A stretch of DNA of 64,000 nt, taken from positions 241,812-305,811 of the forward strand of contig NZ_JAAIYA010000014.1 in NCBI RefSeq assembly GCF_010894405.1, read 5' to 3'. The DNA comes from Pyxidicoccus caerfyrddinensis (GTDB taxonomy: Bacteria > Myxococcota > Myxococcia > Myxococcales > Myxococcaceae). The notes under the pieces are model-generated. The model had not been told where the DNA came from and ran no database searches. It worked only from the letters and a program-made list of their open reading frames with translations. The position numbers and the translations under genes are program-made. This document shows, piece by piece, positions 44,292 through 53,492 of this stretch (position 1 is its first letter; every line of letters starts with the position of its first letter).

Positions 44292-44465
44292 GTCTGCCCC
44301 CGCTGGAGCGGCGCTACCCGGTACGGGCGCCCCGGCTGGAGTGAGTCACCTTTCGGAGCCGCCTGCCTGCCCTCGCCGCCGCCGCGCCAGCCGGTGCGGG
44401 TGGCCGGCATGTCGGGCGCGGGGTCTCCTCCGGTGTCGCCGCAACGCGACGCCCGGGGGTCCCCC

Positions 44466-45110
44466 ATGAAGCGCCCGCTCCTCGTCGCTCCGCTGTTGCT
44501 CGCCGCCTGTGGCGGTGGAGAGCTCAGCCTCTCCCTCACCAGCGACGACCTCGGAGACAACTCCCTGTCCCTCTCCGCACCGGCGGACCTCACCACCGTG
44601 AGGGCGCTGAACATCACCGTGGACGAGGTCTGGGTCCACGTCTCGGGTGACGACATCCCCGACGTGGTGAGGGGCGAGGACGTGGCGGCCAGCTCGGACG
44701 GCTGGCACCTGCTGACGGCCGAGGACCGCTCCTTCGACTTGATGACGGTGCGCGGCGGCGCCGCATGGCCGCTCGGGGACTTCCCGCTACCCACGGGCAG
44801 GCTGACGCAGGTGCGCCTCAAGCTGAAAGCCTACCTGGCGCCGGCCGTCGAGCGCGCGAGCCTTCCGGGCGCAGTGGTGGAACAGGACGGCACGGCGTGC
44901 GACTTGAACGTGCCGGCGAGCGTCATCGAGCCGGGCTTGAAGCTCTCCGGCCTCCTCCCCGCGATGCGGATTGAGGCCGGCGGCAGGTACCGCGCGCTGG
45001 TGAATCTGAAGATAAAGGACTCGACGAAGGTCGACGGCGCCACGTGCGCCTACAAGCTGGACCCGGTGCTCAAGGTGAAGTGGTCCGGCGGGGGCGGCGA
45101 CTCGAAGTAG
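44466..45110 (+). CDS. DUF4382-type lipoprotein
   Basis: 214 residues from ATG 44466. Signal peptide MKRPLLVAPLLLAACGGG with lipobox LAAC (Cys15). The body has DLTTVRALNITVDEVWVHVSGDD and LPTGRLTQVRLKLKAYLAP, the pattern of DUF4382 lipoproteins, immunoglobulin-like beta proteins attached to a membrane in many Gram-negative bacteria and of unknown role. Some members in myxobacteria cluster with surface structures. It is convergent with the M48 protease gene (21-base gap). Confidence 0.88.
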   Translation: MKRPLLVAPLLLAACGGGELSLSLTSDDLGDNSLSLSAPADLTTVRALNITVDEVWVHVSGDDIPDVVRGEDVAASSDGWHLLTAEDRSFDLMTVRGGAAWPLGDFPLPTGRLTQVRLKLKAYLAPAVERASLPGAVVEQDGTACDLNVPASVIEPGLKLSGLLPAMRIEAGGRYRALVNLKIKDSTKVDGATCAYKLDPVLKVKWSGGGGDSK

Positions 45111-45131
45111 CCGCGCGCCCCGGCCGTCTCG

Positions 45132-46133
45132 TTACTTCACGCTGTCCTTCGCGACGCCGCTGCTGCTGGCGGGGCGGATGACGGCGTAGTCCGGTTGCTT
45201 CAGCTTCGGCGAGCGCAGGCCCTCGGTGGCGACTTCCGGGAACTCGTCCGCCGTGCCCTTCAGCGTGTCGAGGTAGGCGACGAGCTTGTCCCGCCGCTCC
45301 TGCTTCTTCGGGTGGTTCTTCTGGTTCTTGACGTCGGTCATCTTGGAGATGAGCCCGAGGTAGGCCGCCGGGTCGTACCCCGCGGAGAGCATGAGCTGGA
45401 CCGCCATCCGGTCCGCCTCGAACTCCAGCTTCGGCCCGTTGCCCTCGTCGAAGGCGGCCAGCGTCTTCTCCGTGAGGTAGGCGAGCAGCTCGGGCTCATT
45501 GTCCAGGTCCAGCGTTCCACCCGTCTCCAGGGCGGCGAGCAGGGTGTTCGCGCTCAAGGCGGACAAGACGGCCTTGCCGACCGCCTTGGCGCCCTGGGCC
45601 GTCTGGCACGCGTCGACCTTCTGCGCGTTGTACTGGCGGATGGCGTGCTTGAGCACGCCGTGGGCGATTTCATGCGCCAGTGCGCCGGCGAGCTGGCCCT
45701 CGTTGTCCACCTCCATCAGCAGTCGCCGCGTGACGAGGACGTAGCCACCCGGCGCGGACAGCGCGTTGAACTGCTCCGTGTCGTTCAGCACGCCGAACGT
45801 CCAGTTCAGCGTGGGCCGAAGCGATTGGGCCGCCAGGTTCTTGCCCACGATGTTGACGTAGTCGTGCAGCTTCTTCTCTTCCGCCGTGGAGAACATCAGC
45901 CCGCCGCCGCGCTGCACGAAGTGGATGGCCAGCGCGCCACCGAGGGCGTACTCCTCCGCCACGGTGGGCTCGACATCCAGCTTCTTGCACTCCACCACCT
46001 CCACTGCGCCCTTCGCCAGCTGGGGGGCCGCGCTCGCGCCCTTGTTGACGAGGGTGTTGAAGTCGACGCCGCGGCAGGACACCGCCAGGGTGCCCACGCC
46101 CAGCATCGCGAGCATCTTCAGTCGCGAGCCCAT
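45132..46133 (-). CDS. M48-type metalloprotease lipoprotein
   Basis: 333 residues, ATG 46133. Lipobox LAVSC (Cys20), so lipid-anchored. Zinc metalloprotease core HEIAH (H154, E155, H158) and the third ligand in FEADRMAV, the M48/BepA-LoiP pattern. It should degrade misfolded envelope proteins or mature outer-membrane proteins. In BepA-like proteins a TPR follows the protease; here only about 80 residues follow, without TPR. It overlaps the SH3b gene by one base and ends the three-gene operon begun by the CHASE2 cyclase. Confidence 0.92.
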   Translation of the reverse strand: MGSRLKMLAMLGVGTLAVSCRGVDFNTLVNKGASAAPQLAKGAVEVVECKKLDVEPTVAEEYALGGALAIHFVQRGGGLMFSTAEEKKLHDYVNIVGKNLAAQSLRPTLNWTFGVLNDTEQFNALSAPGGYVLVTRRLLMEVDNEGQLAGALAHEIAHGVLKHAIRQYNAQKVDACQTAQGAKAVGKAVLSALSANTLLAALETGGTLDLDNEPELLAYLTEKTLAAFDEGNGPKLEFEADRMAVQLMLSAGYDPAAYLGLISKMTDVKNQKNHPKKQERRDKLVAYLDTLKGTADEFPEVATEGLRSPKLKQPDYAVIRPASSSGVAKDSVK

Positions 46134-46711
46134 CAGTTGCCTCCCTTCTTCCCGGAGCTCTTCTTCGACGCGACCTTGTCGCTGGGCCCCACCACCGGGA
46201 AGAGCCCGGCCTCGGCGACGTGCGCCGCGATTCGCTCGGGCGTCAGCTGCTCGTTCCGCTTCTCCAGCGCCTTGATGTCCGCGACGGCCTTCTCGTAGTC
46301 GCCCTTCTTGCCCTTGCCGTAGGCCTCGGCTCCGGGGCTGAGCGCCTTCACCGCGGCGCCGCTGGCGACGAACTTCTTCGGGTCGAGCTGCCGCGTGCCG
46401 TCCTTGTCCGTCACCAGCTCCATGTTGGGCTGGGTGGTGGACAGGTTGGTCTGGAACACGAAGCCCTTCTTCCCGCCCGGCGCCTCCACCTGGTGCCACT
46501 GCTTGTTCTTCGGGTCCGCGCCCTTCCACGTCACCTTCTCCCCCGGCTGGAGGATGACCACCGTGTCCGCGGTGGAGGACGGGCCCTGCTGCACCCGCGT
46601 GTTCTTCGCCTTCACGTACAGCGGATCATTCACCCTCACGGCCGCCGCCATGCCCGGAAGGCCCAGCGCCAGCACGGCGGCGGTGACGGCCGCTCTCGTC
46701 CTCATCCTCAT
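46133..46711 (-). CDS. Periplasmic SH3-domain protein
   Basis: 192 residues; signal peptide (AAVTAAVLALGLPGMAAA) cleaved near 24. Residues about 28-90 form a bacterial SH3 domain: DPLYVKAKNTRVQQGPSSTADTVVILQPGEKVTWKGADPKNKQWHQVEAPGGKKGFVFQTNLS. The remainder is helical and charged, ending in Lys/Ser/Gly. Bacterial SH3 domains often bind peptidoglycan or act as adaptors. It sits between the cyclase and the M48 protease in one operon (21-base and one-base junctions). Confidence 0.9.
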   Translation of the reverse strand: MRMRTRAAVTAAVLALGLPGMAAAVRVNDPLYVKAKNTRVQQGPSSTADTVVILQPGEKVTWKGADPKNKQWHQVEAPGGKKGFVFQTNLSTTQPNMELVTDKDGTRQLDPKKFVASGAAVKALSPGAEAYGKGKKGDYEKAVADIKALEKRNEQLTPERIAAHVAEAGLFPVVGPSDKVASKKSSGKKGGN

Positions 46712-46732
46712 GGGTTCCGCACTCCTTTCAGC

Positions 46733-49180
46733 TCACTTGTCCAGGCTCGCCACCCCGTCGAACTCCGGCGGGGGCGCCTTGGCGTACTTGTGGCAGCGCT
46801 CCAGCAGCGCCTGCGTGGGCCCGTCCTCCGGGTCCTCCAACCGTCGTGCCTCCAGCACCGCCGCGGCCTCGGCGAAGCGCGCCTCGCGGTAGAGCGCCAG
46901 CGCCGCGTGGTAGCGCTCCACCGTCACCCGCTTGCGCACGTCCAGGCTGCCCTTGAGCGCCAGCAGCTCGTACACCGTGACGGCCTCCGTCTTGCCCGCC
47001 ACGCGCACCCGGTCCAGCTCGCGCACCTCGATATGCTCCTTCGCCAGCTCGTAGGTGTGCGGGCCAATCATGATGACCGAGCCATACGCCTTGTTCGCGC
47101 CCTCCAGCCGCGCGGCCAGGTTCATTCCGTCGCCGATGGCCGTGTAGCTGAAGAGCTGCTCGCTGCCGAAGTTGCCCACGAAGTTCACCGCGCTGTTGAG
47201 ACCGATGCGCGTGTACATGTCCGGCAGGCCCTTCGCGCGGAACTCCTCGCGCAGCCGATCCACCTCCTCCTTCGCCGCCAGCGCCCCCCGGCAGGCCCGC
47301 ACCGCGTGGTCCGGCTGGCGCATGGGCGCGCCGAAGAGGCACACCACCGCGTCGCCGATGTACTTGTCCAGGCACCCGCCCTCCTTCAGCAACGCGCCGC
47401 TCACCCGCGTCAGATACGTGTTGAGGATGCGGACCAGGTCGCGCGGGTTCTCCTTGAAGCGCTCGCTGAAGGTGGAGAAGCCGCGGATGTCGCTGAAGAA
47501 GGCGGTGATTTCGACATTCTCCCCGTCCAGCCGGGGCAGCTCTTGCTCGGAAATCATCTGCTCCACGAGCTTGGGCTCCATGAAGCGGCTGAAGGCCTGA
47601 CGGATGAACTCCGCCTCCTTGTTGGCCATCAGGTGGTTGAAGGCCACCGCGGCCACGCTGGCCAGCATGCCCGCCAGTGAGGGCAGGGCGGTGAGCAGGT
47701 ACGTCCCCGTCTTCGCGAGGATGGGGCCCGTCACCAGGTGCATGCCCAGGTAGAGCGCCAGCGGCCACGCGATTTCCAGCGGCGTCCACCGCGTCGTCAT
47801 CAGCAGCACCACGGACGTGAGGGCCACCACGAAGACGAGCACCAGGCTCATCCACAGCGGCGCCTCGGTGATGAAGCGGCCGTCGCCCAGCAGCGTGTCC
47901 AGCACCGCCGCCTGCTTCACCACGCCGGGCGCCGCGGGCGAGAAGGGCGTGGCCTTCACGTCGTTCAGCCCCACCGCGTTGCCGCCGATGACCACCACCT
48001 TGCCCCGGAAGGTGTCCGGCGCCAGCCCCGTGGGCCGGCCCTGGCTGCGCAGCACCCACGCGTCCAGGACTTGAAGGAGCGACTTCACCTCGAAGCGCTC
48101 GTGGAGCTCTCCGCCGAAGTCGATGCCCGTGCCGCCCTCCGCATCCACCGCGTACGCGCGCGAGCCCAGCCGCAGCGTGCGACCGGACAGCTCCACCTCG
48201 CTTGCGCCCAGCAGGCCCGCCGCCACCCGCACCGGCAGCGTCGGGTACGCGTTGACGCCGTCCGTGTACGCGAAGTGCGTGCGCCGCATGAAGCCATCCG
48301 GGTCCGTCTCCTGGTCCACCAGCCCGAAGCCATCCATCGCCCCCACCAGCACGGGAATGGGCCGCACCGGGTAGTACGGTACCGGCTTGCCGTAGGCGGG
48401 CTCGCGGACCAGCGACTTCAGCGGGTGGCGCTCCGTGCGCATGGGGAAGGCCAGCGCGCGGGCCATGGCCTCGGGCGTGACGGGCGGGAGCGCCTGCTCC
48501 TCCTCCACGTCCTGAAAGGCTTCCTCGTCGGGAAAGGACTCCCCGTCCGGCGCCTTCGCGTCGTCCCCGGCCGACGGCAGGGCCTCTGAAGGCAGCGCGT
48601 CCCGGGCCGAGGCCACCGGTGCGGCGGAGGGCGCGGCCGGGGCCGGCGGGGGCGGGGTGTCGAAGCTCGCACGGGGCAGGGGATCCGCATCCGCGTTGGT
48701 GGACACGCCTAGGAAGAAGGGCACCCGCGTCTCGAGCAGCACCTGCGCGAAGGCCAGGTCCATGCCCGGGTCCGTGGAGCGCTCGTCCATCACCGCGTCG
48801 AAGACGATGGCGCGCGCGCCCTCGGCTTCCAGCTGCTCCACCACCCGGGCCCACAGGTTGCGGCTGTAGGGCCAGTTACCGTAGTTGCGCGCGTACTGCG
48901 CGTTGGCGCGGATGCCGTCCAGGCTGGGCTGGTCGATGGCCAGCACCACCACGTGGGGCGACTTCTCGCGCTTCCCGGTGAAGGTGGTGACCGTCTTGTC
49001 GTAGGCGCCGCGCTCGGCCTCCTCCAGCCAGCCGCCCAGTGAGCCACCCAGCAGCTCGCATGCGGCCGCCAGCGCGGTGGCCAGCGCCGCCACGCCCAGC
49101 ATGTGCTTCCAGTCGTTGCGCCAACGCAACCGGAGAATCTTCCAGCGCTCGCCTGCCACGGTCCCCCTCTTGCGACGCAT
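46733..49180 (-). CDS. CHASE2 sensor adenylate cyclase
   Basis: 815 residues from ATG 49180; a GTG at 49159 behind GAGGGGG is equally plausible and gives 808. N-terminal transmembrane helix, then a CHASE2 extracytoplasmic sensor (KSPHVVVLAIDQPSLDGIRANAQYARNYGNWPYSRNLWARVVEQL ... KVVVIGGNAVG), interrupted by a Pro/Ala/Asp-rich insert. Three more membrane helices (about 470-545) lead to a class III cyclase: FFSDIRGFS (metal-binding Asp), DKYIGDAVVCLFG (second Asp), NFGSEQLFSYTAIGDGMNLAARLE. It makes cAMP (or cGMP) in response to an external signal. Followed by a short TPR-like tail. First gene of the operon with SH3b and M48 proteins, suggesting envelope sensing. Confidence 0.93.
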   Translation of the reverse strand: MRRKRGTVAGERWKILRLRWRNDWKHMLGVAALATALAAACELLGGSLGGWLEEAERGAYDKTVTTFTGKREKSPHVVVLAIDQPSLDGIRANAQYARNYGNWPYSRNLWARVVEQLEAEGARAIVFDAVMDERSTDPGMDLAFAQVLLETRVPFFLGVSTNADADPLPRASFDTPPPPAPAAPSAAPVASARDALPSEALPSAGDDAKAPDGESFPDEEAFQDVEEEQALPPVTPEAMARALAFPMRTERHPLKSLVREPAYGKPVPYYPVRPIPVLVGAMDGFGLVDQETDPDGFMRRTHFAYTDGVNAYPTLPVRVAAGLLGASEVELSGRTLRLGSRAYAVDAEGGTGIDFGGELHERFEVKSLLQVLDAWVLRSQGRPTGLAPDTFRGKVVVIGGNAVGLNDVKATPFSPAAPGVVKQAAVLDTLLGDGRFITEAPLWMSLVLVFVVALTSVVLLMTTRWTPLEIAWPLALYLGMHLVTGPILAKTGTYLLTALPSLAGMLASVAAVAFNHLMANKEAEFIRQAFSRFMEPKLVEQMISEQELPRLDGENVEITAFFSDIRGFSTFSERFKENPRDLVRILNTYLTRVSGALLKEGGCLDKYIGDAVVCLFGAPMRQPDHAVRACRGALAAKEEVDRLREEFRAKGLPDMYTRIGLNSAVNFVGNFGSEQLFSYTAIGDGMNLAARLEGANKAYGSVIMIGPHTYELAKEHIEVRELDRVRVAGKTEAVTVYELLALKGSLDVRKRVTVERYHAALALYREARFAEAAAVLEARRLEDPEDGPTQALLERCHKYAKAPPPEFDGVASLDK

Positions 49181-49408
49181 TCCGGGTGTCACATTAGCCC
49201 AGTCCGGGTCAGGCCCGTCAGTCCGCCCTCCAGGCGCGGCAAAGCGGACGTCGGTCAAGGCCAGCCATGCGGGCAGGCCGTCGCAATCCTCGAAGCCACC
49301 CTGGCGGCGTCCCGTACAGGGTTTGCCGGTCTCCTGTGCCGTCCGGACCTTATGCGCCGATGTCGGAAGGCCCCCGGCCTTCCACCGCCCCGCGCAAAGG
49401 AGTCCGAC

Positions 49409-50614
49409 GTGGCATTGGATATTTTCAAGGAGAAAGGCGTCCCGCTCGACCGCCAGGTCTTCACCTGGAAGGACCTCGTCCGGCGCCCCTACAGCAAGCT
49501 GGACGACGACGCGTTCACCCGCGTGTGCGTCATCTACATGAACGGAATCATGGCGGACGCGCTGCGCACCAAACACGCGATTGCGCGCATGAACCGCGAC
49601 CTGCGCGAGCCGCTCGCCCTGGTGCGCCGCGTGGAGCAGCACGAGCAGACGCTCATCAACTGGCTCAACCCGCCCGACCAGACGCCGCTGGAGACCACGC
49701 TCGGCTTCGAGCAGGTGGCGATTGAGGTGACGGCCAGTGTCGCCCTGCGCGAGCCGGACCCGTACCTGGCCCAGACGTACCGCTTCGGCCTGCTCGAGGA
49801 CTTCGACCACCTGTACCGGTACGGCGCCCTCTATGACCGCCTCGAGGGCAAGGACCCCAACAGCATCACCCAGTCCTATACGGACATCCTCGCCGGGCGC
49901 CCCACGTCGGTGGAGCACCGCAACCCGCTGGATGACCTGCGCCGGCCGTACGACAAGCGCACCGCGGTGCCGCTCACGAAGCTTCACGCCATGAGCATCA
50001 CCGCCGCGGAGAACCAGACGCACGACTACTACATGACGGTGGGCCCGTTCTTCAGCGACCCGGTGGCGCGCCAGCTCTACGCGGAGATTGCCTCCATCGA
50101 GGAGCAGCACACCTCCATGTACGAGTCGCTGCTGGACCCGGACGAGACGGTGCTGGAGAAGCTCGTGATGCACGAGTGCATGCAGGTCTACAACTTCTAC
50201 TCGTGCCTCGCGTACGAGAAGAACCCGCGCATCAAGGAGATATGGCAGCGCTTCACTGATTACGAGCTGGGCCAGCTCCACCACATGATTCAGCTCTTCC
50301 AGCAGGTGGAGGGCCGCGACGCGGCGGAAATTCTTCCGAAGACGCTGCCGGACCCCATCGGCTTCAAGGAGCACCGCGAGTTCGTCCGCAAGACGCTGAA
50401 CCAGGAGGAGGACCTCGCCTCCAACGGGCCGGACTACGTGCGCATGGCGGACCTGCCACGAGACCACCGCTCGTTCGTCTACCGCGACCAGCTCAACTCC
50501 GACGGCTCCCCCTCCGAGACGGTGGCGGCCGGCTACCAATGGACTCCCGGGACGGAGCTCGCCGCGCGCGCGCAGCGCATGGGCTCGGTGCTCGAGGGAA
50601 AGAAGGTTCACTGA
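49409..50614 (+). CDS. Ferritin-like protein, first of a pair
   Basis: 401 residues from GTG 49409 (GTG GCA TTG GAT), behind AAGGAG. Residues about 190-320 form a helical bundle with metal-like motifs: ENQTHDYYM, ASIEEQHTSMYESL (ExxH), KLVMHECMQVYNFYS, YELGQLHHMIQLFQ. These fit a diiron ferritin-like fold. The N-terminal half holds RTKHAIARMNRDLREPLALVRRVEQHEQTLINWLNPPD, helical and unassigned. Family unclear, possibly an oxygen-detoxifying or oxidase enzyme. It lies just one base before the next ferritin-like gene, so they form an operon. Confidence 0.82.
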   Translation: MALDIFKEKGVPLDRQVFTWKDLVRRPYSKLDDDAFTRVCVIYMNGIMADALRTKHAIARMNRDLREPLALVRRVEQHEQTLINWLNPPDQTPLETTLGFEQVAIEVTASVALREPDPYLAQTYRFGLLEDFDHLYRYGALYDRLEGKDPNSITQSYTDILAGRPTSVEHRNPLDDLRRPYDKRTAVPLTKLHAMSITAAENQTHDYYMTVGPFFSDPVARQLYAEIASIEEQHTSMYESLLDPDETVLEKLVMHECMQVYNFYSCLAYEKNPRIKEIWQRFTDYELGQLHHMIQLFQQVEGRDAAEILPKTLPDPIGFKEHREFVRKTLNQEEDLASNGPDYVRMADLPRDHRSFVYRDQLNSDGSPSETVAAGYQWTPGTELAARAQRMGSVLEGKKVH

Positions 50615-50615
50615 C

Positions 50616-51368
50616 ATGAAGAAGACGACCAGCGACCTCGGCATGAACAGGACGGGCATCGCCACCTCGCCCGTGGACAGCGCGGACATCATCCAGGCGG
50701 CGCAGAAGCGCCAGCCGAGCCACCTGGGGGACGACTCGCTCATCCTCAAGGTGCGCCAGCAGTACGCGGTGGAGTCGGACGGCATCGGCAGCGTGCCGCC
50801 TCCCACCAGCCTCAAGGGTTCCAACTCGAAGCCCACCGTCTTCATCGACAAGCTGGGCGAGCGCGCCGCCTTCGAGCGCTCCGGCGTCCGGCTCTACCAG
50901 GGGGCGCTCGCGAAGTTCGAAGTCCTGGGCAGCTGGGAGGGCGGCCCCACCCGCGAGGGGCTGACGCGCATCCTCAACGACGAGCTGTCCCACTTCGGCC
51001 TCGTGTCCGAGGTCCTGACGAAGCTGGGCGCGGACCCCACCGCGATGACACCGTGCGCGGACGTGGCGGCGGTGACCTCCATGGGCCTCCCAGCCGTGGT
51101 CAGCGACCCGCGGATGAACCTGCGCGACACGTTGCACGCGCTGCTGGTGGCGGAGCTGACGGACAACGCCGGCTGGGAGATGCTCATCGAGCTGTCGCGC
51201 GGCCTGGGCCACGACACCCTGGCAGAGCGCTTCCAGCTCGCGCTCGACGCGGAGGCCGAGCACCTGACGCTGGTGCGCAACTGGCTGTCCGCGGGCGTCA
51301 CCCTGGAGGCGCGCGCCACCCCGGTGCCCCGGGCGGAGGCCGGCCCCGGCCTCACGCCGACGGTGTAG
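50616..51368 (+). CDS. Ferritin-like protein, second of a pair
   Basis: 250 residues, ATG 50616. Residues about 90-225 are a helical bundle with two ExxH motifs, NDELSHFGLV and DAEAEHLTLVRNW, the classical diiron ligands, plus AELTDNAGWEMLIEL. The N-terminal 80 residues are polar and likely disordered. Co-transcribed with the preceding ferritin-like gene. A joint diiron function is inferred: iron storage, peroxide removal, or a two-subunit oxygenase. Confidence 0.83.
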   Translation: MKKTTSDLGMNRTGIATSPVDSADIIQAAQKRQPSHLGDDSLILKVRQQYAVESDGIGSVPPPTSLKGSNSKPTVFIDKLGERAAFERSGVRLYQGALAKFEVLGSWEGGPTREGLTRILNDELSHFGLVSEVLTKLGADPTAMTPCADVAAVTSMGLPAVVSDPRMNLRDTLHALLVAELTDNAGWEMLIELSRGLGHDTLAERFQLALDAEAEHLTLVRNWLSAGVTLEARATPVPRAEAGPGLTPTV

Positions 51369-51380
51369 CCGCCTTCAGCT

Positions 51381-51971
51381 TCAGAAGGACGAGCCCGGCT
51401 CCTGGAGGAAGCGCTCTTCCTCCGCGGTGGACGGGCGCCCCAGCGCCACGTTGCGGTGGGGGAAGCGGCCGAAGCGCTCGATGACCTCCCGGTGCCGCCG
51501 GGCGTAGTCGAGCGGCTCGCGGCTGTCCCGGTGGTACAGGGCCAGCATCTCGAAGAGGGCCACGGCCAGCCGCTGGTCGTGGACCTCCTCGCTGTGCTCG
51601 AAGGGCAGGTAGAGGAACCACCGCCACACCGGCGGCAGCGCCAGGTCCAGCCCGCGCGCCAGCCCGTGCCGTGACACCTCACGCGCGAGCGCGTCCGTGG
51701 CGAAGGCCCGGGGTGTGTCCCGGAAGAGGTTGCGGGGGAACTGGTCCAGCAGCAGCACCAGGGCGAGGCAGCTTCGCGGCTCGTCCTTCCACGCGCCCAG
51801 CGCTCCGGAGGCGGCGGCCTCGTGGACGTCCAGGAAGCGGCGGCGGCACTCCTCGTCGAAGCGCGCGTCGCGTGAGAACCAGCGCTCCCGGGGGCGGCCG
51901 CTGGTGGGGTTGAGGATGGGGTCCGGCGGTTGGCCGAACCAGAAGCCGAGGACTTCCTCCGCGCTCGCCAT
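51381..51971 (-). CDS. DUF924 protein
   Basis: 196 residues, ATG 51971. DUF924 pattern: EEVLGFWFGQPPD, RERWFSRDARFDEECRRRF, LALVLLLDQFPRNLFRDTPRAFATDALAREVSRHGLARG, WRWFLYLPFEHSEEVHDQRLAVALF. It is a helical TPR-like domain common in proteobacteria, with no known function. Convergent with the ferritin-like operon (12-base gap) and divergent from tspO. Confidence 0.92.
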   Translation of the reverse strand: MASAEEVLGFWFGQPPDPILNPTSGRPRERWFSRDARFDEECRRRFLDVHEAAASGALGAWKDEPRSCLALVLLLDQFPRNLFRDTPRAFATDALAREVSRHGLARGLDLALPPVWRWFLYLPFEHSEEVHDQRLAVALFEMLALYHRDSREPLDYARRHREVIERFGRFPHRNVALGRPSTAEEERFLQEPGSSF

Positions 51972-52142
51972 GTCGTGCCTCCAGCACGGCCGCCCGACAG
52001 TCGGACGCGCCCCCCAGTCCCTGGGGTGCCATCTTTGTACACCGCCAACATCCGGGCTGGCGGCGGGGACGGGGCGGCACCACCTTCCAGCGGACAGTCG
52101 CGGGGCCTGAGGCGGCCCGGCCACGGCCACGGGAGGATTCGG

Positions 52143-52691
52143 ATGGAGACGACGACGCAGGAGCCGACGACGCGGACGGTGCCGGGCCCGGTGATGCGCA
52201 CGGCCCTCAACCCCACGCTGCGCACGGAGTCGGTGGTGGCGCTGGGCACCTTCGGCGCGCTCACCGTGGGCGCGGCGGTGCTGGGCGGACGGCAGAGCTC
52301 CGCGGACTCGCTCTGGTTCAAGCGCCTGCGCAAGCCCGCCTTCCAGCCGCCGCCGAAGGTATTCGCCCCGGTGTGGACGGTGCTCTATGGCCTCATCGCC
52401 CTCTCCGGGTGGCGCGTGTGGACGGCGCCCGCGGGGGCTCGCCGCTCCAGGGCGCTGGCCCTGTGGGGCGTGCAATTGGGCCTCAACGCCGCGTGGTCCT
52501 GGCTCTTCTTCGGCAAGCACCAGCCGCGCCGGGCGCTGGCGGACAACCTGGCCCTGCTGGGGAGCATCGGCGCCTATGTGGCCACCACGCGGAACGTGGA
52601 CCGCCCGGCTGCCTGGATGGTGGCCCCCTACCTGGCCTGGGTGGGCTTCGCCAACGTGCTGAACGCCGAAATCGTCCGTCGCAACGCGTAG
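52143..52691 (+). CDS. tspO: TspO/MBR family membrane protein
   Basis: 182 residues; ATG 52143 follows GGGAGG. The first 30 residues are polar and not found in typical TspO (about 160 residues). Then five hydrophobic helices with family motifs: WFKRLRKPAFQPPPKVFAPVWTVLYGLIALSGWRVW, WGVQLGLNAAWSWLFFGKHQPRRALADNL and VAPYLAWVGFANVLNAEIVRRN. TspO binds porphyrins and cholesterol-like molecules and is linked to tetrapyrrole and stress regulation. Unknown regulation; alone in its transcript apart from a possible link to the ECF gene 144 bases on. Confidence 0.93.
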   Translation: METTTQEPTTRTVPGPVMRTALNPTLRTESVVALGTFGALTVGAAVLGGRQSSADSLWFKRLRKPAFQPPPKVFAPVWTVLYGLIALSGWRVWTAPAGARRSRALALWGVQLGLNAAWSWLFFGKHQPRRALADNLALLGSIGAYVATTRNVDRPAAWMVAPYLAWVGFANVLNAEIVRRNA

Positions 52692-52835
52692 GCCACAAGG
52701 GGGGAGCGGGCCCGCAAGTACCGGGAAGGAGGGGGGAAACCACCCGGCCGGAGGCCCGTACGAGAGGCTGGAAAATTCCTCGCGAAATCCGCTTCGGGAA
52801 GATGGGAGGGGGGCGCCGTTGAGAGAGCGACCGCC

Positions 52836-53492
52836 ATGGATGCTTTCGCCCTGCAACCATCCTCGTTGTTCTCCGGCTCGCTGCTCAAGCGGAGCTTGAC
52901 GGGGCAGGAGCGGACGGGTCAGCCTGCACCCCGAGTGGAAAGCAGGCCTCCTTCATCGCCGACCCTGGACAGCCGGTGGTTCGCGGCATTCGCCCGGGAG
53001 CATGAGGCGGCGCTGCTCGCCACCGCTCTGCGCCTGTGTGGCAACGCCACCGACGCCAGGGACCTCGTCCAGGGGACCCTCGAACGCGCCTGGCGCAACC
53101 TGGCCCGGTACAAGGTCGGCACCGACGGGCGCGCGTGGCTGCTCACCATCCTCCACCACCTGTTCATCGACCTCTGTCGCTCCCGCACGCGTGAGCGGCG
53201 CGCGGACGTGTCCGCCGAGGACGTGGAGGAGCGCATCGCCGCGCCGGAGGTGGAGGCCGCCCCCGCCTGGGCCTCCATCAGCCTGGAGCAATTGCGCGAC
53301 GCGCTGGAGAAGATTCCGGAGGATTTCCGCACGGTGTACCAGCTGCACGCGATGGAGGGCCGCTCGTACGTGGAGATCGCCGAGCGCCTCGGGATTCCGA
53401 AGGCCACCGTGGGCACCCGCCTCATCCGCGCGCGCCGCAAGCTGAAGGAGCTGTTGATGCCCACGCCCCCGGGCGAAGGGGAGGGCACATGA
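52836..53492 (+). CDS. ECF-type sigma factor
   Basis: 218 residues. A polar N-terminus (1-45), region 2 (EHEAALLATALRLCGNATDARDLVQGTLERAWRNLARYKVGTDGRAWLLTILHHLFIDLCRSRTRERRA) and region 4 (LRDALEKIPEDFRTVYQLHAMEGRSYVEIAERLGIPKATVGTRLIRARRKLKELL). No sigma 3 region. It directs RNA polymerase to a special promoter set. The stop overlaps the start of the anti-sigma/CHAT gene (ATGA), so they are translated together. Upstream, GGAAAATTCC (52773-52782) could be part of an autoregulated promoter. The true start may be after ATG 52836 since the first 45 residues are unlike the family. Confidence 0.93.
   Translation: MDAFALQPSSLFSGSLLKRSLTGQERTGQPAPRVESRPPSSPTLDSRWFAAFAREHEAALLATALRLCGNATDARDLVQGTLERAWRNLARYKVGTDGRAWLLTILHHLFIDLCRSRTRERRADVSAEDVEERIAAPEVEAAPAWASISLEQLRDALEKIPEDFRTVYQLHAMEGRSYVEIAERLGIPKATVGTRLIRARRKLKELLMPTPPGEGEGT

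Noticed and set aside
49103..49408. In-frame extension upstream of the first ferritin-like gene
   Set aside because: The added residues overlap the divergent cyclase gene and lack protein character; GTG 49409 has AAGGAG just upstream.
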